DNA of 64,000 nt from JAJDIA01 sp031555735 (lineage in GTDB: Bacteria; Bacteroidota; Bacteroidia; Bacteroidales; Tannerellaceae). A model generated the notes under the pieces. The model searched no databases. It was not told the DNA's origin and worked only from the letters and a program-made list of their open reading frames with translations. Position numbers and translations under genes: made by a program. Positions 7,154-16,420 of the stretch are shown here, piece by piece; positions within the stretch are counted from its first letter, which is position 1; each line of letters begins with the position of its first letter. Where the stretch lies: assembly GCA_031555735.1 (NCBI GenBank), contig JAVBUE010000030.1:40496-104495 (forward strand), given 5' to 3'.

Positions 7154-8512
7154 ATGGATTTCAAATCAGATAAAGGCAGTTGCTGCATGGGTTCGAAAGG
7201 GTGCAGCAAACGGCAAAACAATAAATTGAACACATACGACTGGCTGTGCGACGTGCCCGACTCCCCCACCGCCACCGACTATGTAGAGGTGCAGTTCAAG
7301 AATACCCGCAAAGGGTATTATCTCAACAATGCAAAAATACCCCTGGAAAAAGGGGATGTGGTAGCGGTGGAAGCCAGTCCGGGACATGATATCGGGACGG
7401 TTACCCTCACCGGTAAACTGGTGTTGTTCCAGATGAAAAAGACCAACGCCCGTACCGAAGGGGTGGAGCCGAAGAAGATCTACCGGAAAGCACGGCAGGC
7501 CGACCTCGACAAGTTCGAGGAGGCCAAAGCCAAGGAACATGCCACCATGATCAAATCGCGCCAGATCGCGGCCGACCTCGGATTGAATATGAAGATCGGC
7601 GACGTGGAATACCAGGGCGATGGTAACAAAGCGATCTTCTATTATATCGCCGACGACCGGGTGGACTTCCGCCAACTCATCAAGGTGCTGGCCGAAGCGT
7701 TCCGCGTACGGATCGAGATGAAACAGATCGGCGCCCGGCAGGAAGCCGGACGTATCGGCGGGATCGGCCCCTGCGGACGAGAACTTTGCTGCTCAAGCTG
7801 GGTGTCGAGTTTCGTGTCGGTGGCCACCGGCGCCGCACGCTACCAGGATATCTCCATGAACCCGCAGAAACTGGCCGGACAATGCGCCAAGCTGAAATGC
7901 TGTATCAACTACGAAGTGGATACGTATGTGGAAGCACAGAAACGCCTGCCCTCGCGTGAGATCGTGCTCGAAACGAAAGACAACAACTACTACCATTTCA
8001 AGACGGACGTGTTCAAACGGGAGATCACGTATTCGACCGATAAATCATTCGCCGCCAACCTGGTGACGATTTCCGCCGACCGCGCCTTCGAAGTGATCGG
8101 GATGAATAAAAAGGGCTCGAAACCCGTCGCCCTGGAAGCCGATACCAAGCCGCAACCGCCGAAACGCGACGCACAGGATATCCTCGGACAAGACAGCCTC
8201 ACCCGTTTCGACGGCGTGAAGAAGAAGAAAAAGAAACGTCCCGCCGATAGCAACCCGCGTGCCGAAGGCGAAAAGAACCCGCAGGCATCAACGCCACGCG
8301 CACCGGAACGGGAACGCGAAAACGGAGGTAGGAACAGGGACGAAAACCGGAATGAAAACCGGAACGAGAACCGGAACAATCCGGCTAACCGTCATCGGAA
8401 CGACCAGCGGAATAAGTCGAAGAAACCGAACAACCATCATGATAAAGGATCGCAAGACAACCGCTCCGGACAGCAGCCTACCCACCCGAAACCGCCGCAT
8501 ACGGAACAGTAA
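7154..8512 (+). CDS. ricT: PSP1-domain Fe-S protein, RicT-like
   Basis: A 452-residue PSP1-domain protein. The conserved cysteine motifs of RicT homologues are present: GPCGRELCCSSW near residue 208 and GQCAKLKCCINYE near residue 242. In Bacillus, RicT works with RicA and RicF in an Fe-S complex affecting mRNA processing; that is family knowledge and not shown here. An N-terminal cluster (CCMGSKGC, residues 11-18) adds further cysteines. The last 100 or so residues are low-complexity and highly charged, with tandem NRNEN-type repeats, and probably disordered. The gene overlaps the gldH-like gene by 74 bases, a conserved Bacteroidetes neighbourhood. Confidence 0.9.
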   Translation: MDFKSDKGSCCMGSKGCSKRQNNKLNTYDWLCDVPDSPTATDYVEVQFKNTRKGYYLNNAKIPLEKGDVVAVEASPGHDIGTVTLTGKLVLFQMKKTNARTEGVEPKKIYRKARQADLDKFEEAKAKEHATMIKSRQIAADLGLNMKIGDVEYQGDGNKAIFYYIADDRVDFRQLIKVLAEAFRVRIEMKQIGARQEAGRIGGIGPCGRELCCSSWVSSFVSVATGAARYQDISMNPQKLAGQCAKLKCCINYEVDTYVEAQKRLPSREIVLETKDNNYYHFKTDVFKREITYSTDKSFAANLVTISADRAFEVIGMNKKGSKPVALEADTKPQPPKRDAQDILGQDSLTRFDGVKKKKKKRPADSNPRAEGEKNPQASTPRAPERERENGGRNRDENRNENRNENRNNPANRHRNDQRNKSKKPNNHHDKGSQDNRSGQQPTHPKPPHTEQ

Positions 8513-8963
8513 GCAATGCCTGTTGTTCGTTTTCGCCTGTCTGGTAGCCTTTGCCTGCGACCGACCCGCCTTTGAACAATACCAGGCGATCGAACAAGGC
8601 GTGTGGGAGAAAGACCGGGCGTATCAGTTTATCTTTGAGATAAAAGATACGACCGTGGCCTATGATATTTCCTTAGAGATACGGAATAACAACCTCTATC
8701 CTTACCAGAACCTGTGGATCCTCAGCCAGACGGTCTTTCCGGACAGTACCCTGCGACGGGATACGACGGAGTGTATGCTGGCGGATGATTACGGGAAATG
8801 GTACGGGCAGGGTATCTCCGTATTCGAAATCAGCCAACCGGTGCAGACGCGTTTCCATTTTCCCCGTTCCGGACATTATACGGTAAGCGTACGGCAGGGC
8901 ATGCGGCAGGATGAACTGCCGGGTATCCAGGGTATCGGCCTCCGGGTGCAGCCGTCGTGGTGA
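8439..8963 (+). CDS. gldH: Gliding-motility-type lipoprotein GldH
   Basis: A 174-residue protein starting at the ATG at 8439, inside the 3' end of ricT in another frame. The signal sequence CLLFVFACLVAFAC ends in a lipobox Cys near residue 41, preceded by an unusually long basic segment. A non-ATG start nearer the signal is possible. The mature region has GldH features: QAIEQGVWEKDRAYQFIFEI, then SLEIRNNNLYPYQNLWILSQ, and GLRVQPSW at the end. In Flavobacterium GldH is needed for gliding, but non-gliding Bacteroidales keep it, so here it probably serves envelope assembly. It ends 12 bases before the stop codon of convergent rodA. Confidence 0.88.
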   Translation: MIKDRKTTAPDSSLPTRNRRIRNSKQCLLFVFACLVAFACDRPAFEQYQAIEQGVWEKDRAYQFIFEIKDTTVAYDISLEIRNNNLYPYQNLWILSQTVFPDSTLRRDTTECMLADDYGKWYGQGISVFEISQPVQTRFHFPRSGHYTVSVRQGMRQDELPGIQGIGLRVQPSW

Positions 8964-8975
8964 AGCTGGCGCCTC

Positions 8976-10424
8976 TTACCGCTCTTTCCGGGAGGCATCC
9001 AGCCGCAGGAAGATAAACAGCAGGATCGTGAAGCCCCAGAGCGAGGAGCCTCCGTAGCTGAAGAAGGGCAACGGAATACCGATCACGGGTGTCAGCCCCG
9101 TTACCATCCCGATATTGATCACCAGGTGGAAGAAGAAGATAGACGCCACACTGTAGCCATATACCCTCCCGAAGGTGTTTCGCTGGCGCTCGGCCAGGGA
9201 GATCAGCCGCAGGATGAATACGGCAAAGATGATCAGTACGGCGGCCGATCCGGCAAACCCCTGCTCTTCGCCCACGGTACAGAAGATAAAGTCGGTATCC
9301 TGTTCGGGTACGTATTTGAGTTTGGTCTGCGTGCCGTTCAGGAACCCCTTCCCCAATAACCCGCCCGATCCGATGGCGATCTTCGACTGGTTGACGTTAT
9401 AACCGGCGCCGGTGGGATCGTCTTCCAACCCCAGGATCACTTTGATGCGTGTCTGGTGGTGGGGCTCCAGCATGTGGTCGAATACATAGTCGGCGGAAAA
9501 CAGGAATCCCAGCGATACCAACGCAAAGACGCCGATCAGGGCATACGACCACAGGTGCCTGATGAATGACACGAATAAGAGGTACAACGTGATGAGGCCG
9601 ATCAGGCTGAACGAGATCCAGACAAAATTGACCGGTATGGAGAAGGAGATTATATAACTGGTCAGAAAAGCGGCGGCGATGGCAATCAGTACTGCCTTTC
9701 CTGTCCGGTAGTCTTTCCGGGAAAAGAACAGCAGGCCGGTGGTGATGGCGAGTATCAGGCAGGACACGATCAGTTCGCCCATCGGGGTGATGCCGATCAT
9801 CTCGTCGCCGAATTTCATGGCGGAAACGAAGAAGACGATGGCGCATATCCCCGACAGCAACACATACCCCGACATCCCCTCGCGGTATAATACCAGGAAA
9901 AAGGCCAGATAGACCAGGGCGGAGCCTGTTTCTTTCTGCAGGAGGATGAGGACCATCGGCAGTAGGATAAGCCCCAGCGTCGTAGCGAAATTACGGAACG
10001 TGGTGAGTTTGAAGCCGTAGCCGTTCATCAGCTTCGCCACCGCCAGCGCTGTGGCGAACTTGGCGAACTCGGCGGGCTGCAACCGGATCGTGTCGGTAAT
10101 CACCAGCCACGATCGGGATCCCTTGATATCGGGCGCCAGGAAGATCGTGGCAACCAGTAAGGCGATGATCGCTCCATAGATCAGGTAGGCGAACACATCG
10201 TAAATGTCTTTCTCCAGCATCATGATCACGAAGATGAGGAAAACCGACAACCCGATCCAGATCAGTTGGGATCCGGGACGGCCGCCGGGATCGAACAATC
10301 CCATGTTCTCAAACTCATAACTGGCGCCGCAGATGCTGAACCATCCGCCGATGATCATGACGGCATACAGCAACACCGTCAGCCAGTCGATTGTGGACCA
10401 TATACTGGTGCCCTTAGTATCCAT
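8976..10424 (-). CDS. rodA: Rod-shape SEDS protein RodA
   Basis: A 482-residue polytopic membrane protein of the SEDS family, the peptidoglycan glycosyltransferase that partners PBP2 in cell elongation. Family motifs include GSRSWLVI near residue 122, LQPAEFAKFATALAVA near 137, and the C-terminal PLPFFSYGGSSLW near 455. At least ten hydrophobic helices are visible. A hydrophilic loop at roughly residues 320-385 carries DPTGAGYNVNQSKIAIGSGG and QDTDFIF, as in RodA/FtsW. It overlaps the mrdA stop by 11 bases and is the last gene of the elongation operon. It converges with gldH with no terminator visible between them. Confidence 0.96.
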   Translation of the reverse strand: MDTKGTSIWSTIDWLTVLLYAVMIIGGWFSICGASYEFENMGLFDPGGRPGSQLIWIGLSVFLIFVIMMLEKDIYDVFAYLIYGAIIALLVATIFLAPDIKGSRSWLVITDTIRLQPAEFAKFATALAVAKLMNGYGFKLTTFRNFATTLGLILLPMVLILLQKETGSALVYLAFFLVLYREGMSGYVLLSGICAIVFFVSAMKFGDEMIGITPMGELIVSCLILAITTGLLFFSRKDYRTGKAVLIAIAAAFLTSYIISFSIPVNFVWISFSLIGLITLYLLFVSFIRHLWSYALIGVFALVSLGFLFSADYVFDHMLEPHHQTRIKVILGLEDDPTGAGYNVNQSKIAIGSGGLLGKGFLNGTQTKLKYVPEQDTDFIFCTVGEEQGFAGSAAVLIIFAVFILRLISLAERQRNTFGRVYGYSVASIFFFHLVINIGMVTGLTPVIGIPLPFFSYGGSSLWGFTILLFIFLRLDASRKER

Positions 10425-12270
10425 GGCCGGGCATGATTACGGCGTTCAACATGTTCTCTTCGACGTATTTGCTGGCGTCGGATATCTGGCCGGTCAGGTA
10501 TTTCTCCATCATCAGTTTGCCGATGGGTACACCGTAGTAGGCGCCGAACCCGCCGTTTTCCACATATACGCAGATGGCCACTTTCGGCATATCGCGGGGA
10601 GCGAAGCCGATGAAGGCGGAGTGGTCTTTCCCATGCGGGTTCTCCGCCGTACCGGTTTTACCGCACACCTGGATACCGGGTATGGCGGCCTGCCGGCAGG
10701 TGCCTGCCAGTACTGCCTGGGTCATTCCTTCCACCACCTCTTCATAGTGCCTCTTGTCGATGGAGGTATAATGGCGGGTGGTATAGAGCGAGTCGAGGGA
10801 GGTTGCTTCAATCTCCTTCACCACATGCGGGGCGATGTAGTAGCCCCGGTTGGCGATGGTTGCCGCCAGGTTGCATATCTGCAATGGGGTAGCCAATATT
10901 TCACCCTGACCGATCCCGATTGAGATGATCGTGCTGGATGTCCATCGGTTGCCGTAGTATTTGTTATAGAATTTGCTGTCGGGGATAAAGCCGCGTTTCT
11001 CACTGGGCAGATCCACCCCGAGCCGGTAGCCGTAGCCCATCGATACCATGTGGTTCTTCCATACTTCGAAACCCTCCTGGATGGACGGATAACGGCGGCG
11101 GTTGTCCAGCATATCGTGGAGTCCCCAGCAGAAATAGGAGTTACAGGATGTGGCCAGCGCCGGGATCAGGGAGAGTGGTGAAGGATGTGCGTGGCAGGCG
11201 GGCTTTCCGCCGCGGAAGGTATATCCCATGGCGCAGGAATACGATGTCTGGGGGGTGATCACCCCTTCCTGCAGATAGACAAGCCCCTGTGCCGGTTTGT
11301 AGGTGGATCCCGGGGGATACGTCCCCATGATGGTACGGTTGATCTGCGGTTTAAGCGGGTCTTTCTCCAGGATGGCGTAGTTGTTCCCGCGCTGGCGTCC
11401 TACCAGTAACCGGGGGTCATACGTGGGTGAAGACACCATGCAGAGGACCTCTCCGGTGGACGGTTCGATCATGACGATGCTCCCGATCTTGTTTTGCATC
11501 AGCCTCTCGCCATACGCCTGCAGTTCGATATCGATGGCCATGGTGAGTTTCTTACCGGAAACAGGCGCTTTGTCGTGGGCGCCGTTCTCATACTTCCCTT
11601 TCACCCGTCCGTGGGCGTCGCGCAGCAGGATCTCGACCCCTTTATCACCACGCAGTACTTTCTCGTACGCCTTTTCCACACCGGAGCGACCGGCGTAGTC
11701 TCCTTGTACATAATAATTGTCATCCAGGATATCTCTCTTATCCACTTCGCCCACATCACCCAATACATGGGCGGCATTGGAATATTCGTAGTCGCGGATG
11801 GTCCGGCTCTGAATATAGAATCCAGGGTATTTATACAGTTTTTCCTGTAGCACGCCGTATTCACGGGCGCCCAGTTGGTTCATAAAAAGCTGGGGAACGT
11901 AGGAAGAGTAACCGGGGTTCTTGCGCCGGTCTTTGATCTCCAGGATGCGTTTGTCGAAAATCTCTTTGGTGATCCCCAGCGTACGGCAGAAGTCAAGGGT
12001 GTCGAAAGCCTGTACCTCGCGCATGATCATCATTACGTCGTAGGCGGGTTGGTTGACTACCAGCAACCGCCCTTCGCGGTCGTAAATCATCCCGCGCGAC
12101 GGGTAGAGTGTTTTCTTCAGGAACGCATTGCTGTCGGCCCACTGCTTATACTCCTCGCTGGATATCTGCAGGAGGAAGAGGCGGATGATGTAGATCACCA
12201 CCACGGCGACGACGGCTCCGCTCAGGACGTACCGCCGGTTGCCTAATATGAATTTCGTGTCACTCTCCAC
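10414..12270 (-). CDS. mrdA: Penicillin-binding protein 2 (elongation transpeptidase)
   Basis: A 618-residue bitopic class B PBP. One transmembrane helix lies at residues 15-36, then the PBP dimerisation region (PSRGMIYDREGRLLVVNQPAYDV), then the transpeptidase domain. Catalytic motifs are visible: SxxK as GSTYK (Ser322, Lys325), SxN as SCNSY, and KTG as CGKTGTAENPHG. The enzyme cross-links peptidoglycan side chains during cell elongation and works with RodA, encoded next. Both boundaries overlap neighbours (11 bases with mreD upstream and 11 with rodA downstream), so translation is coupled through the operon. Confidence 0.97.
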   Translation of the reverse strand: MESDTKFILGNRRYVLSGAVVAVVVIYIIRLFLLQISSEEYKQWADSNAFLKKTLYPSRGMIYDREGRLLVVNQPAYDVMMIMREVQAFDTLDFCRTLGITKEIFDKRILEIKDRRKNPGYSSYVPQLFMNQLGAREYGVLQEKLYKYPGFYIQSRTIRDYEYSNAAHVLGDVGEVDKRDILDDNYYVQGDYAGRSGVEKAYEKVLRGDKGVEILLRDAHGRVKGKYENGAHDKAPVSGKKLTMAIDIELQAYGERLMQNKIGSIVMIEPSTGEVLCMVSSPTYDPRLLVGRQRGNNYAILEKDPLKPQINRTIMGTYPPGSTYKPAQGLVYLQEGVITPQTSYSCAMGYTFRGGKPACHAHPSPLSLIPALATSCNSYFCWGLHDMLDNRRRYPSIQEGFEVWKNHMVSMGYGYRLGVDLPSEKRGFIPDSKFYNKYYGNRWTSSTIISIGIGQGEILATPLQICNLAATIANRGYYIAPHVVKEIEATSLDSLYTTRHYTSIDKRHYEEVVEGMTQAVLAGTCRQAAIPGIQVCGKTGTAENPHGKDHSAFIGFAPRDMPKVAICVYVENGGFGAYYGVPIGKLMMEKYLTGQISDASKYVEENMLNAVIMPGHGY

Positions 12271-12778
12271 TTTTTGGGGTCTCCAGATTGAATGCTTCTA
12301 CGGTACATACCAGCAGGATGGTCAGTATGACGCTGGATAGGATGCGGAGGACAAGGAACAGCGGATCAAACAGCGAGAAAGATTCGATCAGGAAGAGGGC
12401 GGTGTGATGGATCAGCACGAAGGTCACCGCATACCGCAGGAACCCCCCCGGCCCAAAGGAGTGGAACGAAGGCGTGATGCCTTCCGCCAGATCCCTTCCC
12501 ATAAACAAACGGATCAGGGGATCACGTACAAAGCCGGCCAGGGTACAGGCTGCCGCATGCATCCCCGGCGTATTGGAAAAGGAGTCGATTACCAGGCCGG
12601 TCAGGAACGAGAGGATCAGCACATGCGTACGGGAGATGCCCACCGGTAGCTTGAGCAGGAAATACAGATACAGGAAAGGGGTGGCAATGCGGAAGAAGTG
12701 GATGTTGTTCAGGATCAGTACCTGAAGGGATACAAATACCACGAAATAGATCGCACCTTTCAATACATTATTAATCAT
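12260..12778 (-). CDS. mreD: Rod shape-determining protein MreD
   Basis: A 172-residue membrane protein with about five hydrophobic segments. It starts MINNVLKGAIYFVVFVSLQV and carries FLTGLVIDSFSNTPGMHAAA, the region usually conserved in MreD. It links the MreBC cytoskeletal complex to RodA-PBP2 at the inner membrane. It overlaps mreC by 8 bases and mrdA by 11. The identification uses size, topology and position between mreC and mrdA. Confidence 0.93.
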   Translation of the reverse strand: MINNVLKGAIYFVVFVSLQVLILNNIHFFRIATPFLYLYFLLKLPVGISRTHVLILSFLTGLVIDSFSNTPGMHAAACTLAGFVRDPLIRLFMGRDLAEGITPSFHSFGPGGFLRYAVTFVLIHHTALFLIESFSLFDPLFLVLRILSSVILTILLVCTVEAFNLETPKSGE

Positions 12779-13622
12779 GACGTTTGGCCTCCTGTTCGAT
12801 GAGCTGTTGTTCGTCCGAATTGTTATAGCGGATCACGCGTACATAATTTAATGCGTGGAAATCTGTTGCCAGTTCCACTTCCAATGAATTGAAGTTGTCG
12901 TCGTGCTGGCGTTCGTACTTATGGATCGTCCCGATGATGATGTTCTCGGGGAATGCCCTCGAATAGCCGCTCGTCACGATGGTATCGCCCTGTTGGAATT
13001 CCACATGGCGCGCCAGCTCGTTCAGGCTGACATAACGGGGACTGCGTCCGTTCCAGTGCAAAGACCCGAAGTAGTTGCTTCCCAACACCTTCCCGCTCAG
13101 TTTGAACTTGGGGTTGATGGGCGGTATCACTACGGAGAAATGGTCGAAGGCCGTCGTGACGATACCCACAATTCCCCGCTCGGAAACCACTCCCATATCC
13201 GGGGCGACACCGTCTTTCCTCCCTTTGTTGATCGTGATATAGTTGGATACCCGCGCCACTGAATTATTCACCACCTTCGCGATGATCGTGCTGTAGGGGA
13301 ATACCCCGGTGGAATCCACGAACCCGGTGAAGGTGATGGTGTCGGCCGTCAGCTGGTCCAGGTGTTGCCGCAATTGCAGCAGTTGCATCTCCAGCTCGTC
13401 GTTCCGTTCCAGCAGGGCGCGGTTGGTTTTCTGCAGGCTCAGGTACGCGGTTACCGCTCCCGAGATGCGGGAGATATTCCCGGTCACCACATTGGCCGAA
13501 CTGATCATGGCATTCCGCTGGTAGGCGTTGTCCCGGAAGATCAGCATAAACGATAAGATCTCCAGCAAGAGAAAAAGCCACCAATGCCTCTTCCGGATCA
13601 GGAAATCGATGAGTTTACGCAT
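12771..13622 (-). CDS. mreC: Rod shape-determining protein MreC
   Basis: A 283-residue protein with a short basic cytoplasmic start, a transmembrane helix at about residues 14-30 (HWWLFLLLEILSFMLIF), a coiled coil at about 60-95 (LLERNDELEMQLLQLRQHLD), and a beta-rich periplasmic region including NKGRKDGVAPDMGVVSERGI and QGDTIVTSGYSRAFPENIII. MreC forms the periplasmic scaffold that activates PBP2. It lies 25 bases after mreB. Confidence 0.96.
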   Translation of the reverse strand: MRKLIDFLIRKRHWWLFLLLEILSFMLIFRDNAYQRNAMISSANVVTGNISRISGAVTAYLSLQKTNRALLERNDELEMQLLQLRQHLDQLTADTITFTGFVDSTGVFPYSTIIAKVVNNSVARVSNYITINKGRKDGVAPDMGVVSERGIVGIVTTAFDHFSVVIPPINPKFKLSGKVLGSNYFGSLHWNGRSPRYVSLNELARHVEFQQGDTIVTSGYSRAFPENIIIGTIHKYERQHDDNFNSLEVELATDFHALNYVRVIRYNNSDEQQLIEQEAKRHD

Positions 13623-13647
13623 AGCCGGTACGTATGGTTACAACAGG

Positions 13648-14667
13648 TTATCGAATCAGGAAATTGAATTTGTCGATGTTCTTCAATGCCACACCCGTAC
13701 CTTTGGCAACCGCGTGCAAGGGATCTTCGGCAATAAGGAATTTGATGTTGATCTTATCCGTTAACCGTTTGTCGAGACCACGCAGTAAAGCGCCGCCGCC
13801 GGCCAGGTAAATCCCGTTGCGGACGATATCGGCATACAGCTCGGGAGGTGTCTGTTCCAACGCGCTCAGGATAGCGGCTTCCATTTTTGAGATCGATTTC
13901 TCCATGCAATGGGCGATCTCCTGGTAGGATACGGGCACTTCCATCGGCAGGGCCGTCATCTGGTTCGGACCGTGTACGATGAAATCTTCCGGCGGGTTAT
14001 CCAGGGAGGTGAGGGCTGATCCTACGTTGATCTTGATCGATTCGGCCGTCCGTTCACCCACCTTCACGTTGTGCTGGCGACGCATGTATTCCATGATGTC
14101 GGCCGTCAGGTCGTCGCCGGCAATGCGGATCGACTTGTTGGACACGATACCACCCAGCGATATCACGGCGATCTCAGTCGTTCCCCCGCCTATATCCACG
14201 ATCATATTCCCTTCGGGCGCTTCCACATTGATGCCGATCCCGATAGCGGCGGCCATCGGTTCGTAGATCATATATACGTCGCGTCCCCCGGCATGTTCGG
14301 CCGAGTCGCGTACGGCACGTATCTCCACCTCCGTACTGCCCGAAGGGATACAGATAACGATCCGCAGGGAGGGGGAGAACAGGCGGCTTTTCGGATTGAT
14401 CATTTTGATCATACCCCGGATCATCTGCTCCGCGGCGAAGAAATCGGCGATCACGCCATCTCTCAGGGGGCGGATCGTCCGGATGTTTTCGTGTGTCTTG
14501 CCATGCATCTGGCGCGCTTTTTCGCCGACAGCCAGCACCCTGTCCGACCGGCGGTCGAGGGCAACGACGGAAGGTTGGTCCACCACCACTTTCCCATTAC
14601 TGATAATGATGGTGTTGGCCGTTCCAAGGTCGATCGCCAGTTCTTGTGTGAAAGAGAATAATCCCAT
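13648..14667 (-). CDS. mreB: Rod shape-determining actin homologue MreB
   Basis: A 339-residue actin-like ATPase. Phosphate-1 motif is ELAIDLGTANTII at residues 9-21, phosphate-2 is NMIVDIGGGTTEIAVISLGG near residue 160, and the adenosine motif is GIYLAGGGALLRGLDKRL near residue 288. Length and sequence match MreB fully. It polymerises under the inner membrane and positions the elongation machinery. It starts 17 bases after purH, so both may share the purH promoter, an arrangement common in Bacteroidales. Confidence 0.98.
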   Translation of the reverse strand: MGLFSFTQELAIDLGTANTIIISNGKVVVDQPSVVALDRRSDRVLAVGEKARQMHGKTHENIRTIRPLRDGVIADFFAAEQMIRGMIKMINPKSRLFSPSLRIVICIPSGSTEVEIRAVRDSAEHAGGRDVYMIYEPMAAAIGIGINVEAPEGNMIVDIGGGTTEIAVISLGGIVSNKSIRIAGDDLTADIMEYMRRQHNVKVGERTAESIKINVGSALTSLDNPPEDFIVHGPNQMTALPMEVPVSYQEIAHCMEKSISKMEAAILSALEQTPPELYADIVRNGIYLAGGGALLRGLDKRLTDKINIKFLIAEDPLHAVAKGTGVALKNIDKFNFLIR

Positions 14668-14684
14668 ATACTTTTGTTGATTTT

Positions 14685-16208
14685 TTAATGTTTAAAATGA
14701 CGGACGCCCGTCTTTACCATCGCCAGGTTGTGCGCGTTGCAGTACTCGGTGGACAACTGGTCGTTCACCGATCCGCCCGGTTGTATAACGGCGGTGATAC
14801 CCGCCTTATCGGCAATCTCCACACAGTCGGGGAAGGGGAAGAAGGCATCCGAAGCCATCACCGCGCCGTTGAGGTCGAATGCAAACGAACGGGCTTTCTC
14901 GATCGCCTGCTTCAACGCGTCCACACGGGAGGTTTGTCCCACGCCGCTGGCGCATAGTTGTTTGTTCTTCACCAGTGTGATGGCGTTCGATTTGCTGTGT
15001 TTCACCAGTTTGTTGGCAAACAGCAGGTCGTCCACCTCCTGTGCCGACGGTTGGCGGTTGGTCACCGGTTCCAGGTCGGCCGCCTGTTGGATACTGAGGT
15101 CTTTTTCCTGCACCAATACGCCGTTCAGCAGCGAACGGAACTGTGTGCCCGGTGTCTGGCCGGGTTTGCGTACCAGGATGATACGGTTTTTCTTCTGCAT
15201 CAGCACCTCCAGCGCCTCCGGGTCGTATGCCGGGGCGATGACGACTTCGAAGAAGATCTTGTGCATCTCTTCGGCCGCTTCTTTATCGATCGTCGTGTTG
15301 GTCACCAGGATACCGCCGAAAGCCGAGACAGGGTCGCCGGCCAGGGCGTCTTTCCACGCTTCGGTCACCGTCGGACGTGAAGCGATCCCGCAGGCATTGT
15401 TATGCTTGAGGATGGCGAAGGTCAGCTCGTCGAATTCATCGATCAGCGTCACCGCGGCATCGATATCCAGCAGGTTGTTATAGGAGATTTCCTTGCCGTT
15501 CAGTTGTTCGAACATCGCCGCGAAGTCGCCGAAGAACTGGGCTGCCTGGTGCGGGTTCTCCCCGTAACGCAGGTGCATCGGCTGTTCGGCAGCCACACGC
15601 AGGTGCGAGCCTCCGGCTTGGTCGAAGTACGTGAAGATGGCGCTGTCGTAGCCCGAAGAAACGGCAAACGCTTCTTTGGCAAACCAGCGGCGGTCTTCCA
15701 CGGTCGATTCGGCGCCTTTGTCATTCAGCAACTGCATCAACGGCTGGTACTGTCCTTTGGAGGCTACGATGATCACATCTTTGTAGTTCTTTGCCGCCGC
15801 ACGGATCAGCGAGATACCGCCGATATCGATCTTTTCGATGATGTCGGCATCCGGAGCGCCGGAGGCAACCGTTTCTTCAAACGGGTAAAGATCCACGATC
15901 ACGAGGTCTATCTCCGGTATGTCGTATGTCTGGATTTGTTCATTGTCCTGCGGGTTGTCGCGGCGTGTCAGGATGCCGCCGAATACTTTCGGGTGGAGTG
16001 TTTTTACGCGTCCGCCCAGGATGGAAGGATAACCGGTCAGGTCTTCCACCGCGTCACAGGGGATACCCAGTGATTCGATAAACGTCTGTGTGCCGCCGGT
16101 GGATACGAAGGTCACTCCTTCGCTATGTAGTTTCCTGAGAATATCATCCAAGCCTTCTTTGTAGTAAACAGACACCAACGCCCGTTTAATCCTTTTCGTT
16201 GTAACCAT
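14685..16208 (-). CDS. purH: Bifunctional AICAR formyltransferase / IMP cyclohydrolase
   Basis: A 507-residue enzyme for the last two steps of IMP synthesis. The N-terminal IMP cyclohydrolase (MGS-like) domain has VSTGGTQTFIESLGIP and ILGGRVKTLHPKVFGGIL at residues 35-85. The C-terminal transformylase domain has RYGENPHQAAQFFG, KHNNACGIASR and MASDAFFPFPDCVEIADKAG. The length is about 507 residues, slightly shorter than the 520-530 of the enterobacterial enzyme. It is first in the operon with mreB downstream and has its own promoter at 16241-16274. Confidence 0.97.
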   Translation of the reverse strand: MVTTKRIKRALVSVYYKEGLDDILRKLHSEGVTFVSTGGTQTFIESLGIPCDAVEDLTGYPSILGGRVKTLHPKVFGGILTRRDNPQDNEQIQTYDIPEIDLVIVDLYPFEETVASGAPDADIIEKIDIGGISLIRAAAKNYKDVIIVASKGQYQPLMQLLNDKGAESTVEDRRWFAKEAFAVSSGYDSAIFTYFDQAGGSHLRVAAEQPMHLRYGENPHQAAQFFGDFAAMFEQLNGKEISYNNLLDIDAAVTLIDEFDELTFAILKHNNACGIASRPTVTEAWKDALAGDPVSAFGGILVTNTTIDKEAAEEMHKIFFEVVIAPAYDPEALEVLMQKKNRIILVRKPGQTPGTQFRSLLNGVLVQEKDLSIQQAADLEPVTNRQPSAQEVDDLLFANKLVKHSKSNAITLVKNKQLCASGVGQTSRVDALKQAIEKARSFAFDLNGAVMASDAFFPFPDCVEIADKAGITAVIQPGGSVNDQLSTEYCNAHNLAMVKTGVRHFKH

Positions 16209-16240
16209 GTTATGGAAGTCGTTTATAATGTTTTAGAGCA

Positions 16241-16274
16241 CAAAAGTAGCTATATTATTTAGATACGCCCCAAA
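16241..16274 (-). promoter_or_regulatory. purH-mre operon promoter
   Basis: Read on the minus strand, TTTG (16274-16271) is followed after 22 bases by TACTTTTG (16248-16241), a good Bacteroidetes -33/-7 pair. The purH ATG lies 32 bases beyond it. Confidence 0.65.
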
Positions 16275-16313
16275 GAAAACGATGAAAAAACAGCCTCATT
16301 TGTCAGTAGTTGC

Positions 16314-16343
16314 ATTTATCCAGCCCGTGGCGGGCGAATAAAT
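16314..16343. promoter_or_regulatory. Hairpin in the purH / FGE-like divergent gap
   Basis: An imperfect palindrome with outer arms ATTTAT/ATAAAT and inner arms GCCCG/CGGGC around TGG. It sits between the divergent purH and FGE-like genes. It could be an operator or part of a leader; nothing decides between these. Confidence 0.4.
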
Positions 16344-16420
16344 CGGTTCTGTTCTAAACAAAAGTTTCTTCAATACAGTTAAAACAATAGAAAGTATCTG
16401 ATAATGTAAACAGCAAACCG

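Noticed and set aside
8964..8975. Terminator between gldH and rodA
   Set aside because: The gap is 12 bases and no stem with a T-run is visible. Termination must occur inside the opposing gene.
16314..16343. purH riboswitch
   Set aside because: The hairpin lies upstream of the purH promoter, so it would not be in the purH transcript, and it lacks the conserved purine-riboswitch core.
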